Shown here: positions 1-6,368 of the stretch, piece after piece | Position numbering within the stretch: position 1 is the stretch's first letter | Layout: each line of letters begins with the position of its first letter | Assembly: GCA_028698395.1 (NCBI GenBank) | Contig: JAQVDG010000033.1 | Location: 1 to 11,173 of the forward strand | DNA length: 11,173 nt | Direction: 5' to 3' | DNA from: Weeksellaceae bacterium | GTDB lineage: Bacteria > Bacteroidota > Bacteroidia > Flavobacteriales > Weeksellaceae | Notes under the pieces: generated by a model | Seen by the model: only the letters and a program-made list of their open reading frames with translations | What the model was told of the DNA's origin: nothing | Database searches by the model: none | Made by a program: the position numbers and the translations under genes

Positions 1-480
1 AAATTTACTCATCCAACCGGTTTTTCGTGCCGGATTTCCAACTACCAAAGCATAATCCGGAATTGCTTTGGTAACGACAGCTCCTGCACCGATGAAAGCA
101 TATTTTCCAATATCATTTCCGCACACAATGGTTGCATTCGCTCCGATGCTGGCTCCTTTTCCGACTTTGGTTTTTAAATAAGCATCTCTACGATTTACTG
201 CACTCCTTGGATTAATGACATTGGTAAATACACAACTTGGACCTAAAAAAACATCATCTTCGCAAATAACACCGGTATAAACGGATACATTATTCTGAAT
301 TTTAACGTTATTTCCTAAAATTACACCCGGTGAAATCACTACGTTTTGACCGATATTGCAGGATTCTCCAATGTTGCAATCTGGCATTATATGTGAAAAA
401 TGCCAGATTTTTGTACCTTTTCCTATATTACTACCTTCATCGATGATTGCAGTTTCGTGTGCGAAAAAATCAGAATTCAT
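1..480 (-). CDS. wbpD: WbpD/WlbB-type sugar N-acetyltransferase, C-terminus cut by window edge
   Basis: Reading the minus strand from the ATG at 480 gives 160 codons open to the window edge; the family is usually about 190 residues, so roughly 30 C-terminal residues are missing. The protein starts [16 protein letters not shown] and runs through many left-handed beta-helix hexapeptide turns ([24 protein letters not shown]), then [24 protein letters not shown] and [22 protein letters not shown] near the visible end. This whole pattern is typical of acetyltransferases that use acetyl-CoA to acetylate the 3-amino group of UDP-2-acetamido-3-amino-2,3-dideoxy-glucuronate, a cytosolic step in making di-N-acetylated uronic acids for O-antigen or capsule. 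Members act as trimers. The family is clear; the exact sugar is inferred. Related 3-amino-sugar acetyltransferases cannot be fully excluded. Its polysaccharide neighbours would lie to the left of the window. Confidence 0.85.
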   Translation of the reverse strand, partial: MNSDFFAHETAIIDEGSNIGKGTKIWHFSHIMPDCNIGESCNIGQNVVISPGVILGNNVKIQNNVSVYTGVICEDDVFLGPSCVFTNVINPRSAVNRRDAYLKTKVGKGASIGANATIVCGNDIGKYAFIGAGAVVTKAIPDYALVVGNPARKTGWMSKF

Positions 481-802
481 ATTATTTTTATTTTTTAGTT
501 GTGTGAAATTGGTTTGCTATAATTTTTATAATTTCTCCATTGTTTAGACTAAATTTAAGCTAATTTTATTTTCAAATATAACAAGTTTCTTGGATTAGAT
601 TTTTAATTAGTAGCGTTTTTAAAATAGATAGGAAAGAATCGCTTTGTGTTTTGTTTCTTTGGATAAAAAAGGTAACTCACTGATAATAAGCAATCATAAA
701 GACTTTAAATTTATCAATTAGAATAAGTTATGACAAACTAAGGTTTGGATGAAAAGCCTTGTCTAAGTTTGCATTCAGAAATTAATAAAAAATAAATATA
801 TT
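481..802. other. Divergent intergenic region, no gene seen
   Basis: This 322-base A/T-rich gap separates the minus-strand acetyltransferase from the plus-strand peroxiredoxin. The only open frames touching it are short, lack family features, or shadow the acetyltransferase. It should hold two divergent promoters. The plus-strand one is listed at 745-771. For the minus strand, TATATTTG (580 to 573) matches the Bacteroidota -7 box TAnnTTTG and lies about 92 bases before the acetyltransferase start, but I see no TTG at the right distance upstream of it, so it is only a weak candidate. No structured RNA was recognised. Confidence 0.5.
745..771 (+). promoter_or_regulatory. Predicted Bacteroidota-type promoter of the peroxiredoxin operon
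   Basis: TAAGTTTG at 764-771 matches the -7 consensus TAnnTTTG. A TTG (in TTTG, 744-747) lies 16 bases upstream, one base shorter than the usual 17-23. Transcription would start near 777, giving a leader of about 25 bases before the ATG at 803. The motif match is direct; activity is inferred. Confidence 0.45.
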
Positions 803-1429
803 ATGTCATTAGTAGGAAAAAAAGCACCACAGTTTGTAGCTCCGGCAGTAATAAACGGTGAAGAAATTATCTCTGATTTCACATTGCCAATTGGAGAAAA
901 AAATATTGTTCTATTCTTTTATCCAAAAGATTTTACTTTTGTTTGTCCGACTGAATTGCATGCGTTTCAGTCGAAATTGGCAGAATTTGAAAAAAGAGAT
1001 GCTTTGGTAGTAGGAGTGTCAACAGATTCAGAAGAAACACACTTAGCTTGGTTAAATACACCGAAAGATCATGGAGGAATCCAAGGAGTTACGTATCCGG
1101 TTGTAGCAGATTTAAGTAAGACAATTTCAATGGATTATGAAGTTTTAGCAGGAGAATATACTACTGATTACGAAACAGAACGTATTGTTTTTGAGGGACT
1201 TCCGATTGCATACAGAGGAACTTTTATTATTGATAAAAACGGAATTATTCGTCACGAAACCATCAATGATTTACCATTAGGTCGAAATATTGATGAATAT
1301 GTACGTTTGTTGGACGCAATTCTTCATGTTGAAAAATACGGAGAAGTTTGTCCTGCCAACTGGGAAGAAGGAAAAACAGCCATGTCAGCTACAAAAGAAG
1401 GAGTGGCAGAATACTTATCTCAAAATTAA
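803..1429 (+). CDS. Typical 2-Cys peroxiredoxin (AhpC/Prx1 subfamily)
   Basis: This cytosolic thiol peroxidase reduces H2O2, organic peroxides and probably peroxynitrite. The 208-residue protein has the peroxidatic motif PxxxTxxC as PKDFTFVCP, with P41, T45 and peroxidatic Cys48, the expected active-site Arg138 in IAYRGTFIID, and resolving Cys183 in GEVCPANW. Two cysteines this far apart, with the resolving one near the C-terminus, define the typical 2-Cys class, in which the disulfide forms between subunits of a dimer or decamer. The oxidised enzyme needs a thioredoxin or AhpF to recycle it. A thioredoxin gene begins 11 bases downstream, which strongly suggests it is the reductant; no ahpF is nearby. 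The C-terminus ends EYLSQN and lacks the YF motif that makes eukaryotic Prx1 enzymes prone to over-oxidation. The ATG at 803 gives the standard N-terminus MSLVGKKAPQF. Confidence 0.95.
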   Translation: MSLVGKKAPQFVAPAVINGEEIISDFTLPIGEKNIVLFFYPKDFTFVCPTELHAFQSKLAEFEKRDALVVGVSTDSEETHLAWLNTPKDHGGIQGVTYPVVADLSKTISMDYEVLAGEYTTDYETERIVFEGLPIAYRGTFIIDKNGIIRHETINDLPLGRNIDEYVRLLDAILHVEKYGEVCPANWEEGKTAMSATKEGVAEYLSQN

Positions 1430-1440
1430 TTTCTTACGTT

Positions 1441-1755
1441 ATGTTTATTGAAACGACAGAAGATAATTTACAAGAGATTTTGAATCAAAATCAAAAAGTT
1501 TTGGTTCAATTTGGGGCAGCCTGGTGTGGGAATTGCCGTTTGATGAAACCTAAAGTAAAACGTTTGGCAGAAGCAGATTCTAATGTTCAATTTGTGTATG
1601 TTGATGCCGATAAATTTCCGGAAAGCAGAAAATTAGCAAAAGTAACCAATTTACCTACTTTCGCTATTTATGAAAATGGAAATATACTGAATCAGGTAGT
1701 GAGTTCAAAAGAAGAACATTTAAAAGATATTTATAATGAAATTGCCGGTATATAA
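1441..1755 (+). CDS. Thioredoxin-family protein with WCGNC active site
   Basis: A 104-residue single thioredoxin domain with no signal peptide, so cytosolic. The redox motif is WCGNC (Cys29, Cys32) in FGAAWCGNCRLMKP, and the cis-proline is Pro72 in TNLPTFAIY. Both elements sit where the thioredoxin fold needs them. Canonical thioredoxin has WCGPC; the Pro-to-Asn change between the cysteines is expected to alter redox potential or reactivity, although the effect here is inference. The start was set to the ATG at 1441. An ATG in the same frame at 1348 would add 31 residues encoded inside the peroxiredoxin gene that resemble no thioredoxin. The gene lies 11 bases after the peroxiredoxin stop and its last 20 bases overlap the next gene, so all three are almost certainly cotranscribed. 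It probably recycles the upstream peroxiredoxin, and could itself be reduced by thioredoxin reductase encoded elsewhere. Confidence 0.9.
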   Translation: MFIETTEDNLQEILNQNQKVLVQFGAAWCGNCRLMKPKVKRLAEADSNVQFVYVDADKFPESRKLAKVTNLPTFAIYENGNILNQVVSSKEEHLKDIYNEIAGI

Positions 1756-1984
1756 AAATTTACAAAAAGCATGTACATTTGAGGAAATGGAAAAAACATT
1801 GAATGTTTTGGAAATTTATGCAGATTCACCTTCGGTTAAAGATGAGGAACGTGAAGCAATCGGAGAAATTATTTCCAATATTTGCGGAGCAATCGAAATG
1901 AAATCTTTGGTAGCTAACGGAATGAGTGAACGAGATGCCGCAAATCATTTTATGCAGAGAGTTTTAGGTTCTATCGACAGATAG
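1736..1984 (+). CDS. Small DUF6952-type protein of unknown function
   Basis: An 82-residue protein that I recognise from flavobacteria as the DUF6952 type, found after peroxiredoxin/thioredoxin genes; its function is unknown. Conserved-looking parts are the start MKLPVYKNLQ, the middle SPSVKDEEREAIGEIISN and the end MQRVLGSIDR. The composition is Glu- and Ala-rich and suggests three or four alpha-helices, with no membrane segment, signal peptide or known catalytic motif. Cysteines occur at 13 and 50, without a CxxC. The start ATG at 1736 lies inside the thioredoxin gene (20-base overlap, different frame), which suggests translational coupling and perhaps fixed stoichiometry. From context it could be a partner, scaffold or regulator of the peroxiredoxin-thioredoxin pair, but nothing in the sequence proves this. 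An intrinsic terminator follows the stop by about 30 bases. Confidence 0.85.
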   Translation: MKLPVYKNLQKACTFEEMEKTLNVLEIYADSPSVKDEEREAIGEIISNICGAIEMKSLVANGMSERDAANHFMQRVLGSIDR

Positions 1985-2015
1985 AATAAGTTTTTCATAA
2001 AGTTAGAGGTTAGGT

Positions 2016-2047
2016 AGAGTCCGGAAATGAGTTTCCGGACTTTTTTT
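2016..2047 (+). terminator. Intrinsic terminator of the peroxiredoxin operon
   Basis: AGTCCGGAAA (2018-2027) and TTTCCGGACT (2032-2041) form a perfect 10-bp stem with a TGAG loop. The stem can extend by a G-U and an A-U pair to 2016, and is followed by a T run to 2047. The T run lies on the plus strand only, so it terminates the plus operon; the convergent minus-strand gene ends at 2079 and has no separate T-tailed hairpin that I can see. Confidence 0.9.
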
Positions 2048-2078
2048 GAATTTCAAACAGACTTTTACACTACTGAAT

Positions 2079-2978
2079 TTAATTCCGAATTCTTTTTCTC
2101 AAGAAAAAACGACTGATTTCATGATTAAACATAAGAAGAGCAAAGAAAACTAAAGAATACGAGAAAATTTGAATTCCGTCCATGGATTCTTTAAAATAAA
2201 ATACGGCTAAAAAAAAGCTGATAAGCGGATTGAGACAAATGAAAATTCCGGCAGTAGAAGAGCTTAATTTATTTAACGAATAAACATTTAAAAACATAGG
2301 TGTAATCGTAAAGAAAACAGCAATTAAAGTAGAAATTCCATAAAAATAAAGTCCTTTTACCGGTGTTTCTTGTGAATATGCAAAAAGAGGAAGTAAAATT
2401 AAAGTTCCGCAAGCAATTTGAAAAGTCAAGGTGAAAAATCGGTCTAAATGGTAATTGTTTTTTTGTAAAATCAAATAAATGGCATAGGAAATTGCAATTA
2501 TGGAACTGTAAAAAATATCCAGAAAATTACCCAAACTAAGCAAAATACAACTAAAAATGCTTAAAAAAACAGCTATCCATTGAATTTTTGTCAGTTTATC
2601 CTTTAGAAAAATAAAGGCTAAAATAGTGGTTAGAATCGGACAAATCAAATAAGCCAAAGATGTTGCTTTTACGCTGATATTGTTCATCACATAAATAAAA
2701 AGATACCAATTGATTGCCAATAAAACTGCACTTACAACATTGAGTAAGAGTAATTTTCTTTTTTCTTTTTTTGAGAAATTTTGAAATTGACGGATGTTTT
2801 CAAAGCTTATTTTTTTACGGTACGTAAAGCTGATAAGGAGAATTACAACACTGGCTATCGTTAATCTGAAAAGTAAAATATCCAAAGAAGAATAAGTATC
2901 TAATGCTTTTAAAGGAAGACTGAAAAATCCCCAAATGGTAAAAGCTGAAATGACCGATAAATAATATTTTGTGTACAA
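2079..2978 (-). CDS. EamA-family (RarD-like) DMT superfamily transporter, TTG start
   Basis: A 299-residue inner-membrane protein with about ten hydrophobic segments (near residues 4-23, 32-52, 75-95, 105-125, 132-150, 155-172, 183-202, 212-232, 240-262 and 268-286). This is the usual two-times-five layout of EamA drug/metabolite transporters. The stretch INWYLFIYVMNNISVKATSLAY resembles the RarD subgroup, as does the early WGFFSLPLK. The substrate is unknown; RarD-like names come from E. coli and do not define what is moved. The start must be TTG (2978-2976): an in-frame TGA lies two codons upstream (2984-2982), and the first internal Met is residue 98, deep in the membrane region. The TTG is 14 bases after the rimO stop, so the gene is probably the second gene of a rimO operon and may be weakly translated. 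Confidence 0.85.
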   Translation of the reverse strand: MYTKYYLSVISAFTIWGFFSLPLKALDTYSSLDILLFRLTIASVVILLISFTYRKKISFENIRQFQNFSKKEKRKLLLLNVVSAVLLAINWYLFIYVMNNISVKATSLAYLICPILTTILAFIFLKDKLTKIQWIAVFLSIFSCILLSLGNFLDIFYSSIIAISYAIYLILQKNNYHLDRFFTLTFQIACGTLILLPLFAYSQETPVKGLYFYGISTLIAVFFTITPMFLNVYSLNKLSSSTAGIFICLNPLISFFLAVFYFKESMDGIQIFSYSLVFFALLMFNHEISRFFLRKRIRN

Positions 2979-2992
2979 TTCTCAGTAAAAAT

Positions 2993-4297
2993 TTAAACCA
3001 ACTTTGCAAATAAATCAAACTCTTCTGCTGATTCAATTTCCACTTTTATAAATTCACCGATGGATAAATAAATGCCTTCTGCCGGAATTAAAACCTCATT
3101 ATCCACATCGGGAGAATCGAATTCGGTTCGTCCTACAAAATAATTTCCTTCTTTCCGGTCGATTAAAACATCGAATTGCTTTCCAACTTTTTCTTGATTT
3201 AACTCCCATGAAATTTGAGATTGCAATTCCATAATTTCTTCTACTCGTTTTTGCTTGATTTCATGAGGCACATCATCAATCAAATGAAAAGCATGTGTAT
3301 TTTCTTCATGTGAATATGTAAAACAGCCCAAACGGTCAAAACGTTGTGTTCGCACCCATTCTTTCATTTCTTGAAAATGTTCTTCGGTTTCACCCGGATA
3401 ACCACAAATTAAAGTTGTCCGAATTGCCATTCCGGGAATTTTCTCTCGGAATTTCTCCAATAAAGCATTGGTTTTTTCCCGTGTAGTTCCCCGTCGCATA
3501 GAAGTTAGAATATCAGTTGAAATATGTTGCAACGGAATGTCAATATAACTGCAAACTTTAGGTTCGTTTTTAATTACATCCAAAATATCTTCCGGAAAAC
3601 CACTTGGAAACAGATAATGCAAACGAATCCAAATAATTCCATCCACTTTGACTAATTCTTTTAATAAATCTGCCAAAGCTCTTTTTTTATAAATATCTAA
3701 TCCGTAATAAGTTAAGTCTTGTGCGATTAAAATCAATTCTTTGGTTCCGTTGGTAGCTAATTTTTTTGTTTCGGTTACTAAATCTTCAATTTTTCGGGAT
3801 TGATGACCACCGCGCATCAGAGGAATTGCACAGAACGAACAAGGACGATCACAACCTTCTGATATTTTCAAATATGCATAATGACGAGGAGTTGTGGTTA
3901 AACGCTCGCCAACTAATTCGTGTTTGTAATCAGCTCCCAAAGCTTTTAAAAGGGAAGGTAATTCGCGCGGACCTAAAAAATACTGATCTACATTCGGGAT
4001 TTCTCTTTCTAAATCATCTTTGTAGCGAGCAGAAAGACAGCCGGTAACAAAAACTTTTTCTACTAAACCTTGTTCTTTTTGGTTTACATATTCCAAAACG
4101 GTATTGATGCTTTCTTCTTTGGCATTATCGATGAATCCGCAAGTATTGATGACGACTATTTCACCTTCTTTTTCGTGAACGACTTCTTTTCCACTGGCTT
4201 TTAATTGCCCCATTAAAACCTCTGAATCATATACGTTTTTGGAGCAACCTAAAGTTACGATATTGATTTTTTTCTTTCCAATGGATTTTGTTCGCAT
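2993..4297 (-). CDS. rimO: Ribosomal protein S12 methylthiotransferase RimO
   Basis: RimO is a radical-SAM enzyme with two [4Fe-4S] clusters that adds a methylthio group to the conserved aspartate (Asp89 in E. coli numbering) of ribosomal protein S12. The 434-residue protein has the three parts in order. The N-terminal MTTase domain (about 11-125) carries auxiliary-cluster ligands Cys18 (TLGCSKNVYDSE), Cys53 (NTCGFI) and Cys87 (TGCLSARY). The radical-SAM domain (about 135-365) carries CxxxCxxC at Cys149, Cys153 and Cys156 in SEGCDRPCSFCAIP. A C-terminal TRAM domain follows (about 367-434). The VTLGCSKNVYDSE and WIRLHYLFPSGFP signatures favour RimO over the tRNA enzyme MiaB. The ATG at 4297 gives a short basic leader and is preceded by a promoter-like site. 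It is first in a likely operon with the EamA transporter. Confidence 0.96.
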   Translation of the reverse strand: MRTKSIGKKKINIVTLGCSKNVYDSEVLMGQLKASGKEVVHEKEGEIVVINTCGFIDNAKEESINTVLEYVNQKEQGLVEKVFVTGCLSARYKDDLEREIPNVDQYFLGPRELPSLLKALGADYKHELVGERLTTTPRHYAYLKISEGCDRPCSFCAIPLMRGGHQSRKIEDLVTETKKLATNGTKELILIAQDLTYYGLDIYKKRALADLLKELVKVDGIIWIRLHYLFPSGFPEDILDVIKNEPKVCSYIDIPLQHISTDILTSMRRGTTREKTNALLEKFREKIPGMAIRTTLICGYPGETEEHFQEMKEWVRTQRFDRLGCFTYSHEENTHAFHLIDDVPHEIKQKRVEEIMELQSQISWELNQEKVGKQFDVLIDRKEGNYFVGRTEFDSPDVDNEVLIPAEGIYLSIGEFIKVEIESAEEFDLFAKLV

Positions 4298-4317
4298 AAT
4301 TCGTTGATTTAAAAGTG

Positions 4318-4350
4318 CAAATTTAGAAGAATAATTTTCAAAAAAGTCAA
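4318..4350 (-). promoter_or_regulatory. Predicted Bacteroidota-type promoter of rimO
   Basis: On the minus strand TAAATTTG (4325 to 4318) exactly fits TAnnTTTG, and a TTG (4350 to 4348) lies 22 bases upstream, within the usual 17-23 spacing. The leader to the rimO ATG would be about 15 bases. Confidence 0.5.
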
Positions 4351-4429
4351 TTGAATTGGATTTAGAATAGAATGAAATAATTTAGTCCAAACTACTAATG
4401 TTATGTAAACTGTAGAGTTGTATAATGTA

Positions 4430-4465
4430 TAGTGTATAAGAGATTGTACAATTAACTTAACACTA
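4430..4465. repeat. Imperfect inverted repeat just after the isoaspartyl peptidase stop
   Basis: TAGTGTATAAG (4430-4440) pairs with CTTAACACTA (4456-4465), ten pairs with one bulged A. The 15-base loop contains the 10-base palindrome ATTGTACAAT (4443-4452). It abuts the stop codon at 4466-4468 on the minus strand. No T run follows on the minus strand, so it is not a classical intrinsic terminator; it may be a factor-dependent terminator, an mRNA 3'-end stabiliser, a protein-binding site, or chance in A/T-rich DNA. Confidence 0.35.
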
Positions 4466-5308
4466 TTAATTAAAAACTTCAAATTTCTCACCGTCAAATG
4501 AGGCGAAAACCATACTTGGATGTGAATCTTGATGGAAAATGATGCCATCTTTATCAATTCCAATAGCTCCGGCAAAACCATCAAAAGGTTTTAATTCTTC
4601 AAATGTTTTTTGAAAAGCTTTTTCAATAGAGAAACCATCGGTTACTCGAGTAACAATTTTTGCAGCTACTGCACCGCTTACAATATCTTCGCCTACACCG
4701 GTACAACTTACTGCACAAATGGAATTAGCGTAATTTCCGGCAACTGTAGCCGAATCAGAAATTCGACCGGGAATTTCAAAACCTTTTCCGCCGGTAGAAG
4801 TAGCAACAGCTAATTTTCCTTTGCTGTCCAAGGCTACACAACCCACAGTTCCGCTACCATTGGATTTTAGTTTTTCTAAAAATTCTTGTCTTCGTTGTGG
4901 GATTTCAGTTGAGAAAACTTCAAATCCATTTTTACGAGCAAAATCGATTGCGCCTTCACCTCCCAAAACCCGATCTTCATAAGGTAATAATTTTTCTGCA
5001 ACAAAAATGGGATTTTTCACTTCTTCAATATTGATGACACCACTCATTTTTTGAGTACTTCCATCCATTAAAGCAGCGGTCATCCGGATTTTTCCGTCAC
5101 TTTGAATCTGTGAACCGATTCCGGCATTGAACAAAGCATCATTTTCCAATAAAGAAACGGTATAAGCCACAGTTTCTAAAGCTGTATGCGTTTTCAAATA
5201 CTCAAATCCTTCTTTGGCAATTCGTTGCAAAGCATTTTGTTTAGCAGTTTTGATTTCTAAAGTTGTATAAGATTCACTGAAGAAACCACCATGAATAATT
5301 ATTTTCAT
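4466..5308 (-). CDS. iaaA: Isoaspartyl peptidase / plant-type L-asparaginase (Ntn hydrolase)
   Basis: A 280-residue member of the N-terminal-nucleophile asparaginase family (peptidase T2). These enzymes cut beta-aspartyl dipeptides and often L-asparagine after cleaving themselves. The nucleophile is Thr154 in GSGTVGCVALD; self-cleavage before it would give chains of about 153 and 127 residues. Substrate-site features follow: STGGKGFEIPGRISDS (Arg182, Asp185) and CTGVGED. The N-terminal IHGG and NAGIGS motifs also fit, although the usual HGGAG is HGGFF here. It is somewhat shorter than E. coli IaaA (about 320). Its ATG overlaps the cyanophycinase stop by one base (TAATG), so the two are translationally coupled. 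In that setting the likely substrate is beta-Asp-Arg released from cyanophycin, giving free aspartate and arginine. A broader role in repairing isoaspartyl peptides is also possible. No signal peptide is seen, so it is probably cytosolic. Confidence 0.93.
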   Translation of the reverse strand: MKIIIHGGFFSESYTTLEIKTAKQNALQRIAKEGFEYLKTHTALETVAYTVSLLENDALFNAGIGSQIQSDGKIRMTAALMDGSTQKMSGVINIEEVKNPIFVAEKLLPYEDRVLGGEGAIDFARKNGFEVFSTEIPQRRQEFLEKLKSNGSGTVGCVALDSKGKLAVATSTGGKGFEIPGRISDSATVAGNYANSICAVSCTGVGEDIVSGAVAAKIVTRVTDGFSIEKAFQKTFEELKPFDGFAGAIGIDKDGIIFHQDSHPSMVFASFDGEKFEVFN

Positions 5309-6192
5309 TAGTTGGAAATAGCTTTAACTTCTTGTCCGTGAATTATTAATTCTCCAGTAAGAAGATTATAGGTGTCATTTTGATTGATGACATGTACAAT
5401 TAAATTACTGATAGAAACGGGTTCAACTAATGAAATATCGGTTAGATTAGTGCTTTTGATTTGATTTCCGTCCACCAGTATAACTAAACCGGAGCCAATG
5501 GCTTCCATTTTTGTGCCTTCTGTAATCAGTAAACCGGTATCTTCACCTAATCCGATTCCTAAAACCATCGGATTGGTAACAACAGCTTGAAATAAACGCC
5601 CGATTCTGCCTCTTTGAACAAAATGGGTATCGATGATTACATCGTCAATAAACCCTAGACCGCTTGTGATTTTAATTTCACCTTTTAATAAAGCTTCTTT
5701 ACTTGCTCCCTGATAAATCATACTTTTTGAAGCAGCTGCAGCTCCGGCAGAGGTTCCGGCATATACAAACTCTTCTGTTTTATATTTTTCTAAAAGAATT
5801 TTATGAAAACGAGTACCGCCTAAAATAGAAGTTAAACGCAATTGATCACCACCGGTAAACATCACCACATCAGCTTCTTCGACACGTTTTAGTATGGTTT
5901 CATCATTGGTACAATCTCTCTTGTCCAAATGTAGTGCATCTGCATTTTCAGCTCCTAAATAACGAAAGGCTCGGATATATTCTAAACCTACCGTTTCCGG
6001 AATTTTAGAGGCAGTAGTAACAATTTCAATTCGAGAATCTGTTCCATTCTTTGATTCATTAATAATTCGTTTTAAAATTCCTTTTTCAAAGAAATTTAAG
6101 TTGTTGGCGACATTCTCATCAAATTCGGACTCAACAAAGCTACCTTTGTCAACTGCGCCGCCAATTATAATTAGCTTTCCTTTTACTTCCAT
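5308..6192 (-). CDS. cphB: Cyanophycinase (peptidase S51)
   Basis: Cyanophycinase cuts cyanophycin (poly-aspartate with arginine side chains) into beta-Asp-Arg dipeptides. The 294-residue protein has the S51 nucleophile elbow AGTSAGAAA with Ser148, the motif IIDTHFVQRGRIGRL with His190, and GLGEDTG with Glu217. The spacings Ser-to-His 42 and His-to-Glu 27 match the triad I recall for the Synechocystis enzyme (Ser132, His174, Glu201). KGKLIIIGGAVDKG at the N-terminus and MFTGGDQLRL are also family signatures. No signal peptide is present, so it should act on intracellular polymer, unlike secreted cyanophycinases. It is first in a two-gene operon with the isoaspartyl peptidase, which finishes the breakdown. 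No cyanophycin synthetase lies in the window; upstream is a divergent thiolase. The related S51 aspartyl dipeptidase PepE is shorter (about 230) and less likely. Confidence 0.93.
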   Translation of the reverse strand: MEVKGKLIIIGGAVDKGSFVESEFDENVANNLNFFEKGILKRIINESKNGTDSRIEIVTTASKIPETVGLEYIRAFRYLGAENADALHLDKRDCTNDETILKRVEEADVVMFTGGDQLRLTSILGGTRFHKILLEKYKTEEFVYAGTSAGAAAASKSMIYQGASKEALLKGEIKITSGLGFIDDVIIDTHFVQRGRIGRLFQAVVTNPMVLGIGLGEDTGLLITEGTKMEAIGSGLVILVDGNQIKSTNLTDISLVEPVSISNLIVHVINQNDTYNLLTGELIIHGQEVKAISN

Positions 6193-6196
6193 TCCG

Positions 6197-6204
6197 CAAA
6201 TCTA
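6197..6204 (-). promoter_or_regulatory. Possible -7 box of the cyanophycinase operon, giving a near-leaderless mRNA
   Basis: TAGATTTG on the minus strand (6204 to 6197) fits TAnnTTTG and ends only four bases before the ATG at 6192. If used, transcription would start at or next to the start codon. No clear TTG lies 17-23 bases upstream (the nearest candidate is TTTCGG), so support is limited. Confidence 0.3.
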
Positions 6205-6299
6205 AATATATTTTCATATTCTCAGCCGAAACTTTTTATTTTTTAAAGTAGAAGAACTTTAAAATCAAAAGAATTTTGGATTTTAAAAAAATAAACAGC

Positions 6300-6327
6300 T
6301 TGAATCGTTCAGAAATTCTTAAATTAG
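6300..6327 (+). promoter_or_regulatory. Possible promoter of the thiolase gene
   Basis: TTG at 6300-6302 is followed after 17 bases by TAAATTAG (6320-6327), one mismatch from TAnnTTTG. The leader would be about 35 bases. It includes an exact 10-base tandem duplication, AATTTAAAAT at 6342-6351 and 6352-6361, just before the start codon, which may simply be an A/T-rich unstructured ribosome-loading region. Confidence 0.35.
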
Positions 6328-6368
6328 CCATCCGAAAATAAAATTTAAAATAATTTAAAATAAAGAGA

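Noticed and set aside
356..547. Plus-strand open frame of 63 codons opposite the acetyltransferase
   Set aside because: It is antisense to a clear hexapeptide acetyltransferase for most of its length and shows no family feature.
732..763. Broken inverted repeat (GACAA with TTGTC) over the peroxiredoxin promoter, considered as a redox-regulator operator
   Set aside because: Only five bases pair exactly with a large spacer; this is expected by chance and does not match a known operator.
1348..1440. N-terminal extension of the thioredoxin
   Set aside because: The 31 extra residues are an out-of-frame reading of the peroxiredoxin gene; the ATG at 1441 gives a normal thioredoxin.
2815..3036. Minus-strand open frame spanning the rimO/EamA junction, considered as a frameshifted EamA N-terminus
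   Set aside because: Its residues do not resemble EamA proteins, and the TTG-started frame already supplies the expected first membrane segment.
3766..4047. Plus-strand open frame inside rimO
   Set aside because: Antisense shadow of the radical-SAM coding region.
4309..4584. Minus-strand open frame across the rimO upstream gap and the end of the isoaspartyl peptidase
   Set aside because: Part is an alternative frame of the peptidase and the rest is low-complexity A/T-rich sequence; no motif.
6342..6361. 10-base tandem duplication AATTTAAAAT as a possible regulator-binding repeat
   Set aside because: Only two copies of pure A/T sequence before a start codon; common in such leaders, so noted only with the promoter.
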